Shown in pieces: positions 24,021 to 34,394 of a DNA stretch of 64,000 nt (position 1 is the stretch's first letter; every line of letters begins with the position of its first letter). The position numbers and the translations under genes are program-made. Source of the stretch: Mytilus californianus (Eukaryota > Mollusca > Bivalvia > Mytilida > Mytilidae); contig NW_026262734.1 of assembly GCF_021869535.1 (NCBI RefSeq), forward strand, positions 72,974,339 through 73,038,338. The letters are read 5' to 3'. The notes under the pieces are model-generated. The model had not been told where the DNA came from, ran no database searches, and was given only the letters and a program-made list of their open reading frames with translations.

Positions 24021-25130
24021 CTCGAAACAACAGATGATCTAAGGGTTTTAAGGACAAGTTATTCATATATGTATGTATGTTAACTCCTCTCAATTGATAA
24101 AATTGTTAAATGTTCATCAGCAGGATAACTATTTTAAGCGTGCTTTCAGTAACTGCTAATAGTTTACTGATTTTTTAAATTCAAAGTTACAAAACAATAA
24201 TTTAACCCCGCCAAATATCCATGTGTCTGTCCCAAGCCAGGAACCTTCAAAAGTAATGTTCTTATTTCTCCATATTTTGTGTTTCTATCAGGATAATTTG
24301 GTGTTGATGATAGATCGTCGATTGTTTCTGTTGAATTCATTCACAACTAATTAAAAATAGACTCGGACAGTTTTAGAGCTTGCCATATTGTGTATAAGCA
24401 AGTCTAATGTTAAGGACTACGTTGTCCTCTAGGTGAATTTTGATTGTATTTGTCGTTATGTTGCTGTCTAATGGACGACTTCCCACAGAGTTTATATAAG
24501 ATATCTTTATCCCAAATTCAAAGACATGACAGTTGGAAAACAACAACTTTCAATTATATAGATGTTATTTAGTTTATCTGATGTTCATTAAATGACCAAA
24601 TTTAAGTTTCAACAGAAGGAATTGACAAATATGGCCATGTTTACACCACAACATTTACTTTTGAGTTCAGACAAACTTGTGCACCTAGAAAAGTTTTAAG
24701 GAACGACAGGAACTAGCTAAATAAATTTTAAATGCATTGTATGTTTATGAAAATTAAACACTTTTGGGGAAGTTGATTTTTTTTCCGTTCCCACAGGATT
24801 TGCCAAAATGAACCAAGTTGAGAAAATGCTTCAGATATGTCCCTTGTGTTTTACATTGGATTGAAATGCTTTTATTGGCATGGCCAATAGATATCGCACA
24901 ACTAATTTAAACTTCTTTAATGGTGGAACGTATGAAATGAAATTCAGGTGTTATTTTACCACCTTCTGCAGACTTGAAAAAAAAGAACTTTAGATTCAAG
25001 GAGTTTTTTCTCTGAAATACGAAATGCATTTAAATGTCATTAACCTAGTTCCTATTATGCCTTAAAATGTCCTGGTACACAGGTTTGTCTGTACTCAGGG
25101 ATGTAAACACGGCCAAATTTTTCAATTCCT
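24021..25130. repeat. No gene seen; repeat I at 24740-25130
   Basis: 24200-24250 is a short repeat B piece ('TAACCCCGCCAAATATCCAT'). 24740-25130 matches 14930-15330 ('AGGTTTGTCTGTACTCAG', 'CACCTTCTGCAG'). Confidence 0.45.
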
Positions 25131-25162
25131 TCTGATAAACCTTAACTTATTTTTCTATAAAC

Positions 25163-25846
25163 TGTTGACACAGAGATATGTCTCGCCTGTATATCATTTT
25201 AATAGTAAAATGCTAAATTTTGAATTAAAATAGCCATGCTTTAATATGCACAATTTGCAGTTTATTAAAAGTCAATAAACCATGACTGAAGGTAAAGGGC
25301 CAAATAATTTCCGTGGAAATAATATATGCCAATGCTACTGATACAACTGCATACCAAATATGATTGGCTTATCAGAAGTAGTTCCCCATTAAACTGACAT
25401 AATCACAAACTTTACATGTAAACTATGCATAAGTTTCAAAGTCAACAGACCATGACTGAAAGGCAGGGCCAAATAATATCCATGGAAACGAGATGTGCCA
25501 ATTACTTATACAACTGCATACCAAATACCATTAATTTACAATTAGTGGTTCCCCTTAAACTGAACTAATACAAACTTAACAGTACCACATTTCCTTATTT
25601 TAATATTATATGCAAAAGTTTCAAAGTCAATAGATCATGACTGAGAGGCAGGGCCAAATAATCTCCATGGAAACGAGATGTACCCATGTTTATACAACTG
25701 CATACCAAATATCATTGATTTATCATTACTAGTTCCCCTTAAACTGACCTATCAAAAACTTTAACGAATTGTTGACGCCGCCACCGACGCCACCGGAAAC
25801 ATCATACCAAAGTCTCGCTTTTTACTCCGTCGAGGCGAGACAATAA
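25163..25846. repeat. Repeat array E, complete-looking copy
   Basis: It begins TTGACACAGAGATATGTCTCGCC and ends GGCGAGACAATAAAATG. TGTCTCGCC (25179-25187) and GGCGAGACA (25834-25842) are exact inverted ends. Inside are three units of about 180 bp with 'GACTGARAGGCAGGGCCAAA' and a GCC-rich block (25771-25800). Such ends suggest a transposable unit that carries tandem repeats. Confidence 0.65.
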
Positions 25847-26361
25847 AATGTTGCCAAGACTTCACCATTCACTACCATGTAATGAATGTGAATAATACCA
25901 AAATAAAAATTGTATCTAGAATTTCAACAAAATGTAATCTTATATGCAGAAGTAATATTTAACATATATACAAACTAAAATGTCATATTGTTAACAGTGG
26001 TATCTGATCAATGTTAATCCCGGATATAATAATTATACATAAAATGAAACCATTAGCACTAATATAAACGAATATGTTTATGTTTTTGTATATATTATGA
26101 CATATATTTGTATTCCACCAAAGACACTTGAATTATTGTACATCGTTCCTATCGTACGTATCATGTGTATAATGTACTGTAAATACGGACCAGTCAAAAG
26201 GATAATATAATTAATCGTTAGATCATCAAGTTTCTTTTCTATAACTAAATTGTCTTTCCTGGTCACCAACCTTTTTGTGTGAAATATAATTTTAGAAAAC
26301 ATATTTCTTTTTGATTATTGTAGAAACAAATATACTATTATACAAAGCTTATGAGTGCTGT

Positions 26362-28425
26362 TTAGTACATTGTGAAATCAGGTTCATTTAACCGCTCTTC
26401 TGCTTGAGCATCATTCAGTTCATAGGCTGTAGGATAATACTCTTGCTTTTTACCTCTAGACGTGCGATGTTCTTCTTGCATTCGCCGGGAAAACGATTTT
26501 TCATTCAAAAATTGGTTTTTCTCCCTTCGAAAGTCACGTGGTGGTTTATGTGGGTAGAAATAGTATCCATCTGTTGGATATGCTCCTTGTGGTATTTCTG
26601 ATGCATATCCTCCCATTACGCTACCACTTTCCATCGATATATCCTCTTTTCCATACGGATAATGCGGACCTCCTCCACGGAAATGGCTTTTTTCTTTTTT
26701 CTTATTTTTCTTTTGTTTCTTATTTGCCTTACGGTCTTTTGATGTATATCGAAGATGAGGAGGGACAGAACTAGAACGAGGCGGATAACGTGCCATTTCC
26801 GGTGGCATGTAAGGATTAAATGATTGTGGCTGATACATGTAGTAGGGACGATAGCCGCTATACATCATTCTAGGTGGACTTCTTTCGATTTTATCGCGGT
26901 TTTTGCGATTACGTCGCTTTTCATATTCCTCTCGACGACTCATACGCTCCTTTCGTGGAGAATCAACATCAGCATTAACATATTCGTAATCACGAGGTGG
27001 TGTTCTAGGTCTAAATAAATCATCACTTTCACTGTCAAAATCTCCGTTTGGAATCCTTTTCCTTTCAGTCTCTTCGTGGTCTCTCGGAGATTTATGACTC
27101 GAGTGTCGACTGTCAGAAGACTTCGAATGCGGCGACTCCGATTCCTTCCTTTTTGGTCGTCGTCGTTTAACAAATTGAGGATACATTGGATATTGATATG
27201 GATAAGGGTAGGGTGGTGCTCGCATAGACGGTTGAGGAGAGAAAAATCGTGGTCTTGTCATCGGCGGCGGCGGCGGCGGATAATACATCGGTTTCATGTA
27301 GGATGGTGGAGGTGGATAGAACGGTGCTCCAAAATTGCGTGGCATATACCCTCGAGGCCTGCCTAATGGTGGTGGTGGTATACCATTTTCTTGGTGTAAA
27401 GGTCTTTCAGGCTGACTTCTTGCTGATAGTGCTTCAGTGGGTCGATCCTGCGGTGGAGGCTGAGCTTCTATTATAGGCGGTTGTTGAGGTGGCGGTGGTG
27501 GCGGTGGAACTGGAGCTGGTTCCACTGGCGGTGATGGTGGCGATGGAGGCGGAGGAATGTCTGCTGGCTGTACAAAGGAGTTCGAAACTCGAGATCGAGC
27601 AGAAATAGGCGGTTCTTTCTTTTCTATTTTAAAACTCTTGGCCTGAACATTATTTGGACGATAAAAATATCCTTGAGGTGGCGGTGAATCATAAAATTCC
27701 TGTGGAACGTCATCGACTACTGATGGAATATTGTCGCCAGCCGAAAGTCGCACATTTTGTCTAGCGGATACTGGTTTGTCTACAATAATACGCCGTAAAG
27801 AACCATTCACCATAGCAGTTGTTTCAACTGGAACAGTGCCGTTTACAACCCTAAATGATCCCGGTCGAATACCTGATCCATTTACTGCTCTATACGGAAC
27901 TTGACCATTTTGAATTGTACCGTTTTCCCGTTTCATTTGATCTGCCATTGATGTTGCCTTAACAATGTCTAATGCGTCCTGATCAGAGGCACATACGAAC
28001 CCATGGCACTCAAGAACTTTCCTTCCTTTTGCACGACGTGTAATCGCTGTGAAAATAGCTGGATTTTTGGCATTCTGAGCAGCTATTTCTGAATTTAAAG
28101 ATACAAATTTGGCCATTACCTCCCCTGTCGGGGCATTTATTGCATTTACGGGCCTGACTGCAGCGCATACTGTCAATGAAGAAATCGGGAAAAATACAAT
28201 CGTATCTGGATCATCAATATACTGAATTTGTAAACCGGTGTAAAGAACGGTAAGAGTTGAGTCTATACCTTGTAACTGAGCATGTTCACCTACCGGGTAC
28301 CTATCCCTAAGTGGTTGTTGAACTGCTTCTAGTCCTTCTGTTGTCTCTAATGGCACTGAACTACCAATATATAATACACGTCGTTTTGCCAATGTTTGGG
28401 TCGGTTCTTCCCTTTGAATCACCAT
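26362..28425 (-). CDS. PTB/PID-like domain adaptor protein with proline-rich and basic tail (687 aa)
   Basis: The N-terminus (about residues 14-165) reads like a phosphotyrosine-binding/PID fold. A 'RRVLYIGS' first strand is followed by a Gly-Leu helix, 'LTVLYTGLQIQYID', 'IVFFPISSLTVCAAV', then 'LECHGFVCASDQDALDIVKA' for the last strands and C-terminal helix. After it come VNG(S/T) and SAR(S/Q) repeats (165-340), polyproline blocks (290-318, 346-390), an RRRPKRK basic patch (421-427), an R/S/E-rich stretch (428-520), and a lysine block (567-579). Tyr482 sits in YVNA, a Grb2-SH2-type pYxN motif. A scaffold or adaptor role at membranes or cytoskeleton is inferred; the family name is not recognised. 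The ATG at 28423-28425 is the first in-frame ATG; codons further 5' run into a probable intron. The stop is TAA at 26362-26364. No AATAAA or ATTAAA occurs in the 320 nt beyond it. Confidence 0.88.
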   Translation of the reverse strand: MVIQREEPTQTLAKRRVLYIGSSVPLETTEGLEAVQQPLRDRYPVGEHAQLQGIDSTLTVLYTGLQIQYIDDPDTIVFFPISSLTVCAAVRPVNAINAPTGEVMAKFVSLNSEIAAQNAKNPAIFTAITRRAKGRKVLECHGFVCASDQDALDIVKATSMADQMKRENGTIQNGQVPYRAVNGSGIRPGSFRVVNGTVPVETTAMVNGSLRRIIVDKPVSARQNVRLSAGDNIPSVVDDVPQEFYDSPPPQGYFYRPNNVQAKSFKIEKKEPPISARSRVSNSFVQPADIPPPPSPPSPPVEPAPVPPPPPPPQQPPIIEAQPPPQDRPTEALSARSQPERPLHQENGIPPPPLGRPRGYMPRNFGAPFYPPPPSYMKPMYYPPPPPPMTRPRFFSPQPSMRAPPYPYPYQYPMYPQFVKRRRPKRKESESPHSKSSDSRHSSHKSPRDHEETERKRIPNGDFDSESDDLFRPRTPPRDYEYVNADVDSPRKERMSRREEYEKRRNRKNRDKIERSPPRMMYSGYRPYYMYQPQSFNPYMPPEMARYPPRSSSVPPHLRYTSKDRKANKKQKKNKKKEKSHFRGGGPHYPYGKEDISMESGSVMGGYASEIPQGAYPTDGYYFYPHKPPRDFRREKNQFLNEKSFSRRMQEEHRTSRGKKQEYYPTAYELNDAQAEERLNEPDFTMY

Positions 28426-28432
28426 TTTACTC

Positions 28433-28450
28433 ACTAAAATAAATATAAAA
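28433..28450 (-). promoter_or_regulatory. probable 3' splice site of a 5' intron of the 26-28 kb PTB gene
   Basis: On the minus strand a T-rich tract ends in TTTATTTTAG (AG at plus 28434-28435), just before TGAGTAAAATGG, which contains the ATG of the coding region. This suggests the open frame upstream of the ATG is intron and that a non-coding or near-non-coding 5' exon lies further up. Candidate donors on the minus strand are AAAAGGTAACT (GT at plus 28545-28546) and AAAAGGTAAAT (GT at plus 28905-28906). I cannot choose between them without a transcript. Confidence 0.5.
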
Positions 28451-28545
28451 TTCAGAATAAATATTTTGTAATGGCGGCTGTCATACAAGGAAACTGTTGG
28501 TGAAGTAATTTAATAGTTTAACGATAGGGTTAAAGAATTGAGTTA

Positions 28546-30304
28546 CCTTTTCAATGCGACATTCCTGATCACAACATGGCAATTATTTCACTATTTCTAA
28601 CTTCCACAGATTTCAAATTCACTTTATGGTTATTCCATTGGATCAATTAATGGGGAAACTAAATCCTATTTGGTTTTTAACAAACCAAAAAATGTCACTG
28701 TAACAATATGAAGAAAATTTGTCGAAATCGTTGAACCCAGACGTTCGTTCAACATTCATATGTAAAATATGGTGTCTGTTTATTCACGGACGACATGTTA
28801 AATTGTCTATTCAAAACCGGTTTTGAAGTCTTTTTAAAAATATGGCTTTACTGAAGCGAGACTTTTAAATAAACACCCAACGATTGAATGACAAATTAAT
28901 ATTTACCTTTTTATTAAGGTCAGTTAAGGGAAGACTTTCACATAGAAATTTTGTAAAATGAACAAACTATCGGACATCAATAATCATAGTTGTGTGTTGT
29001 TACTAGAAATCAATGAACTGCATGTCAATTTTATTATTGTTATTGACTGCTAAGACAATGGGATGCCTCAGGTAAATTGTATACACGTTGACTGTGTATA
29101 ACACAAATTATTCAATTCATAGGTGTGAATTTAAAGTAGTATTGGGTTGCCTGTGAGCATTTAATTTTGACTTGGTATTTCCGGACGTATTCATCGGTAG
29201 CATTTATTAAGCTGTAGAAACCATGTCTCTTGGACTATTACACGAATCTTAATATATTAGTCCTAGATGCTACTTATCATAATTGATTGCTTGTTTTCTT
29301 CTTCTCCTGCCACTTGATTCTAAACGAAATGGTTACATATGGAAAATAAATTAAAATAGGAGAATTGTTACTTTAGCTTAGAAGTCGCGTCATGTTTTCG
29401 TGCTTTCCTTCTACTTTCCAGAAAATTACACTGATTAAATTTCGTTGCATTTTAACACATTGTGTAATAATAATGTTAATACACAGTGTAGATACTATTC
29501 TGTACGCTATCTGGAAGTCGCGATTTTCGAAGCGATGATTTCCAACTGGCTAACAGGACGGTTTTGCCTACGGTGACTTTTCTCATCATTTGTTTACTCC
29601 TATATCTATAAAGTGCTTTGAACATCTTCAAGGTATGTATTGCATCATAAATATGAGTAACTGTAACAAAAACATGCATAAGAATATAAAATATACGTGT
29701 GCATCACACCAACTTGATAGAAAAAAGTGAAATCGATGGACAATTTTGCTCTCGTAGTACAAAGCAAATAATCTTTTAATGCAAATATTTGCATCAGTTT
29801 ACAGTTAAATATATACTGTTTCAATATTCTTTTCGTATTAAGTAGAATATTCGTATTTCCCATAAAAAAATATGTTTTCCTTGAGGATCCCAAAATAAAT
29901 TACTGTACGATCAGTCTAGAACTGACTGTATTCTTGAAGCGATTTCAGATTTTTTGACTGTATGACCAGTCGTGATTTTGAAAAAGAAACAACGGCAATT
30001 TGAAGGTATATACGTGTCTATGTGATATTATGAACTGTCCAGGGAACTATAACGTGTAATTTCTTTCATCAGACAATACAAATATATTTCTGATGATTTT
30101 TGTAGACGGCATTTGTATGGGAACATATATTTGGAATCCCTTTTCTCCTGGATTGGACCCCCTCTCCATTTAAAAATGGCTGGAACCCACAATGTATATT
30201 AAGTGGTTTATGAGGAGATGCACTTACAAAACCAACGAAACATATTGTACCGATCCAACGGAAAGACGGACTTCATTATCACTATAAACCCCCGCTTTAC
30301 AAAG
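28546..30304. other. Upstream region of PTB gene 1; no second gene seen
   Basis: It may contain the non-coding first exon of the 26-28 kb gene. Small minus frames at 29476-29893 have no domain. No clear TATA box could be assigned. Confidence 0.4.
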
Positions 30305-30691
30305 TGGTGTACAATTGAGTGTCAAAGAGACAGCTCTACATCCAAAACAAAGTGAAGGAACTGTGATCAATTATAGGCTACAGTACGGCCTCGAATGTGT
30401 GTAAATACATGCATTTTTATATAACAATTAAATCTGTGTGTTTGTACAATTTTAAGTATAACGGAGGACATTTCTGAAACTTATATATACAACAAACCTT
30501 CCTCTTATTTTAGCAACATTTAAACATCCTTATACTTAATGTAGTAAGTCGAGTACACCCCATCAAGCTAAATAGATATAAGAAGATGTGGTATGAGTGC
30601 CAATGAGACAACTCTCCATCCAAGTCAAAATTTATAAAAGTAAACCATTATAGGTCACAGTACGGTCTTCAACACGGAGCCTTGGCTCACA
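30305..30691 (+). repeat. Two repeat C fragments
   Basis: 30305-30395 ('GTGTCAAAGAGACAGCTCTA', 'ATTATAGGCTACAGTACGGC') and 30571-30691 (near-identical to the start of 5104-5600, ending in 'GAGCCTTGGCTCACA'). Confidence 0.6.
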
Positions 30692-31439
30692 ACATGTTTC
30701 ATAAGTTTTCAGGATGTGAATTTATTGAAATATATTTGTGTTATTTAGAAAAATGCCACCTTCTAATGTATCGTAAATAACTTTGAAATCACCACTAGAA
30801 TACAGTGAAATAAAGACTGATCATACAGTTTCAAAATATACAAGCGAGACTGATCGTACAGTGAGAAATTCAAACAAGTGTAATTTTCTTATTTCTGACT
30901 TCAAAGATCTGGTTGAAACTTTTACCACCACTTGAAATATACTTCATTTAGTTAATTACGTCTGGTGTTTACGTTAATTTGTACACTAAGAGAGTAAAAA
31001 GATTGTTTTTAGGTTCACCGACTGATTTTCCTTAGTGATGCACTTGATGTAGAAAGCATTTTGCTGTTCCCTTTTAAGCTTTACAAAATGTAGCAGGAAT
31101 GACTAAGAATCCAGTTATCATACTGAATCTTTTATTTCGGCCAAGAAAGACAACTCGAACTTAAAAAAAGAGAGGTGGCATAAGAAAACAGTTATTTCAT
31201 AGTGCATCAATTTTATGTTAAGAGGGTCTCATAATTCAGTTTGACAGCTTTAGACATACTACTTTTTGACCTTATTTCAACCCACCAAATCACTACTTTA
31301 TCTAAAAATTCATGACCTAATGTTTTTTTTATACATGTAATTTCATCCCCTTCTTACTATTTTATGTATAAAATATAGAGAAATAAATTTGGAAGGTGTA
31401 TGAAACAAATTTTCAAGTTATAGACTGTCCACACTAGGG
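30692..31439. other. No gene seen
   Basis: AT-rich spacer before the LINE remnant. Confidence 0.35.
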
Positions 31440-31977
31440 ATTATATTTGTAAAATCAAAGAATGATATCTTGTAGAAGGTTTTCAGAATAGTTTAAATAA
31501 TTTATCAAATTACTGTGAAAAATGGCAAAAAAAAACAAACAATGATCGTCCAACAAAGAACTATACAAAACTGGGACCATATATAACAAGTAAGGTTCAA
31601 CAACGAAAACAATGAAAATGTTACTGAATATAAATTTCTGGGCACGTACCTTAATAAAAAATAATGGAAATCTAAATGCGAGCTTAACAGATTTAGCAAA
31701 CAAATCTAGGAAGGCTCTTTTTTAAATTAAGTCACATGCAGCCTTTTGGGGAAATTTCCCTATTAATGTATCCGGTAATCTCTTTGATTCTCTTATTAAG
31801 CCAATTTTGACAATATAATGCAGAAATATCATACATGGATACATCATTCTTATTATAAAGCAAAGGCAGATTAAAATCCCAAAACAAAGATATAGATAAA
31901 TTCTAATTTTTAGGGGTTAAAGCTGAACTTGGCAGACAACCAATAGAAAAATATGTAAAAAAATATAAATCCTTTAT

Positions 31978-32637
31978 TTGAATAGATTAAATACAGAAAA
32001 CATAAACTCATTACTAAAAGAAAGTTATACATTAAGTAAACACATTGACTCACAAGGAGTTTATACATGGTCCACTTTCATCAAAGATTCTTCACAAGAA
32101 ATGAATATTGACATACAAAAAATAGTTTCCTGTCAAAATACGAAAGACGTAAAAAAACTAAAGACTTGTATTAAGAATATTTCAAGCAACTTTTATTCAG
32201 AATTACTTGAAAATAAGATAAGCAGTTTAAACGAAAATAACAAACCTTTTCTTTATAAAAGCATAAAAGTCAAACAAGACCAAGAATTTTATCTACGATA
32301 TCCAAATTTTGAAACGACGTTATTTACAAAAATAAGAATCAGTGACCATAATTTACTTATAGAAAAGTGCAGATATCTGAATATACCTCGAAACCATAGA
32401 ACATGTCTAACTTGTAAAACCATAGAAGATGAAAATCACTTTCTTCTCTACTGTCAAAATAATAAAATATTACGTATTAAACTTTTTAATGACATTGCAA
32501 TAGATTTTCCGATATTTCCAAATCTGTCTGATACTGAAAAACTAGTAGTCCTGCTAAATCCTTCAAATATAAACCAAGTGAAAAAAACAGGTTCCCTTAT
32601 AAAACAGTCTTTAGAGCTGAGGACAGGGGACTCTTAG
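31978..32637 (+). pseudogene. C-terminal fragment of LINE ORF2 (reverse transcriptase protein tail)
   Basis: This open frame of about 219 codons starts without an ATG (TTG) and follows a stop, so it is a fragment. It carries the typical end of bivalve LINE ORF2: 'ISDHNLLIEKCRY', 'IPRNHRTCLTC', then 'IEDENHFLLYC'. This is a C-x2-C ... H-x4-C zinc-knuckle-like motif after the polymerase and thumb. The earlier polymerase motifs lie upstream in other frames with stops. The closest relative in this window is the fragment at 10737-11330, which shares 'GIYTWHTF'-like and 'ISDHNLEIE' strings. It is not a functional gene. Confidence 0.8.
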
Positions 32638-32669
32638 TTATTTTTGCTTGTATATATATATATATAAAC

Positions 32670-32834
32670 AAGTCTAAATTGAAAACAACGTTCAAATCTA
32701 TGATTGCGTTGGATAAAAACCGCAATTTTCATACGTGTGCATGCACAACAAATTTCTTGGTAGAGGGGTCTAAATACAGCACAAATAACATTTTCCAAAA
32801 GACCAAAAAAGTGAAAAAGTATATTTTAACAAAA
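32670..32834 (-). repeat. Downstream pseudo-LTR of the Penelope-like element
   Basis: Direct-orientation copy of 33900-34062 with a handful of mismatches. The shared blocks include 'ATGATTGCGTTGGATAAAAA' and 'GAGGGGTCTAAATACAGCAC' (plus strand). In element orientation it lies 3' of the endonuclease frame. Confidence 0.85.
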
Positions 32835-33118
32835 CGCATTTGACTAGCAGGTCGAACAACTGATGTTCTTAAACCCTGCTGACTGCCATTGGCGATTGCC
32901 AAATAAACGAATCACCAGATGTAACAATATATATATATATATAATAAATTATACAATAATTGCAAATATTTCGGCTCAACAAATGGCCTTCCTCAGTGTT
33001 AAAAGTTTTAACAATACTGATATATAATGTATAAGGTGTAAACATAGATCAGTAATAATACAGGTAAGTTTTGGTCGATTGATTTTAATCCAAAATCCTG
33101 AATATCATAATATAAACA

Positions 33119-33874
33119 TTAGACTGTAAATTTAATTATTTCTTTCATTTGATTCCATCTGGATGGAGGGACACCCAGTGTTTTTATCCAAAACTTCTCC
33201 CGATTCTCTCTTTGCCTATTTTGCCATGTACAATCCTGTTCGATCACAAGGATCTTCATGTGATCAAAATCTTTCAGATTGTGATCTGGTAACCTGAAGT
33301 GTTGGCTGACAGGAATATACGGTTTTTTTGTGAGGTCACTCCTGTGGCCATTAAGGCGTTTGTGAAATGGCTGCATAGATTCACCAACATATTGGAGACC
33401 ACATATAGGACACTCAAGAACGTAAATCACGTTTGAGCTTTTGCAGTTGACATTGCAGAAGATCTTGTATGTCTTTTCTGTGGTCTTACTGTGAAATGTT
33501 GATGAATGCTGCAATTGGTTGCAACATTTGCAGCGCTTATCCCCACAAGGCTGGCAATTACCTACAGTATGGTTAGGTTTGGAAAGGTCAGCACGGACAA
33601 GTATATTTCTCAGGCTGTTAGGTTGTTTGAAGGCAATCATGGGAGGCTCAGGAAAGATTTTGGATAACTTAGAATGTTTCTCGATTGCTGTCCAATGATC
33701 ACGAATGGTCTTGAAACTATTTCTCAGGCATGGATGGTAGGTGAGCACACATGGGATTCTTTTACTTTTCTGTTTTTCTTTGTAAGTTAGCAGACTGCTT
33801 CTGGGGATGGATTCCGCTTTTCGAAAACTATTTTTGATGTTTTTGTGTTTATATCCCCTTCTTTTCAAATGTCC
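33119..33874 (-). pseudogene. Penelope-like element C-terminal fragment: linker, Cys cluster and GIY-YIG endonuclease
   Basis: About 249 codons remain and no ATG starts them: the first codon is TTG after an in-frame TAA beside the (TA)n tract. The 5' end 'LKRRGYKHKNI' matches the post-polymerase linker of Penelope-type proteins. A cysteine cluster CxPCx4RCKCC (residues 105-116) precedes the GIY-YIG nuclease. Its 'VIY' (147-149) and 'YVGE' (160-163) form the signature strands, followed by Arg171, His175, His189 and the likely metal-binding Glu224 in 'RENREKFW'. All key nuclease residues seem present, so the EN part is young or well preserved, but without the polymerase it cannot act alone. Confidence 0.85.
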
Positions 33875-33899
33875 TTATATATATATATATATGTAAGTA

Positions 33900-34062
33900 A
33901 GTCTAAATTGAATACAACGTTCAAACCTATGATTGCGTTGGATAAAAACCGCAATTTTTATACGTGTGCATGCAAAACAAATTCCTTGGTAGAGGGGTCT
34001 AAATACAGCACAAACAACATTTTCCAAAAGACCAAAAAAGTGAAAAAGTATATTTAAACAAA
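33900..34062 (-). repeat. Upstream pseudo-LTR of the Penelope-like element
   Basis: Copy of 32670-32834 in the same orientation, separated from the truncated coding frame by a TA run. Head-to-tail tandem, partial copies of this kind are typical of Penelope insertion. Confidence 0.85.
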
Positions 34063-34325
34063 ATATATATGTATTCAAATCTGTTTATTTTTTGTTGTTA
34101 TTATTTGTATTTGTCACAAGTATCGTGTCTTACTTATATGACAATAAAGAATTATTATTATATGTTAATCAGCGTTTAGAAATATAAAAAGGCAACCACT
34201 GTCGAGAAAATAAACTATCTAGGTGAGTACTATTCATATTCAATCTCATAAGGGTACCTTTTATCAATATAATTGCACTGAAAGGGTTAATGATGAACGA
34301 CCAATAAAAATCTGGATAATTTTTT

Positions 34326-34341
34326 GTGTGTGTGTGTGTGT
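34326..34341. repeat. (GT)n microsatellite
   Basis: Uninterrupted GT dinucleotides, eight or so units. Confidence 0.8.
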
Positions 34342-34394
34342 CAATGGGTTATTCGTGTCATTTACGTAAACACCCACGTTTATGTCTATAAAAT

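Larger units (their letters stand above)
32652..34072 (-). mobile_element. 5'-truncated Penelope-like element nested in the LINE
   Basis: About 1.42 kb bounded by (TA)n and by direct repeats of roughly 165 bp (32670-32834 and 33900-34062). It encloses a minus-strand frame ending in a GIY-YIG endonuclease. This layout of a pseudo-LTR, a truncated RT-EN frame, a 3' UTR and a second pseudo-LTR is the known organisation of Penelope-like retroelements. It sits in the 3' UTR of the LINE remnant, so it is the younger insertion. The reverse-transcriptase domain itself is missing through 5' truncation. Confidence 0.82.
31440..34160 (+). mobile_element. Decayed non-LTR retrotransposon (LINE) 3' part, interrupted by a Penelope-like element
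   Basis: Across 31440-31980 the plus-strand frames contain broken reverse-transcriptase C-terminal motifs. These include 'TEYKFLGT', 'NASLTDLANKSRKALF' and a 'DSLIKPILT' string, in shifting frames with stops, as expected of a dead LINE. The last part of the ORF is intact from 31978 to 32637. The 3' UTR is split by the element at 32652-34072. It resumes at about 34073 and ends near 34160 with 'TTTGTCACAAG' then a TATGACAATAAAG tail. The same 3' end pattern recurs at 63215-63290. No target-site duplication could be fixed. Confidence 0.8.

Noticed and set aside
26404-27476. Several plus-strand frames of 64-96 codons
   Set aside because: Antisense shadows of the PTB gene on the minus strand.
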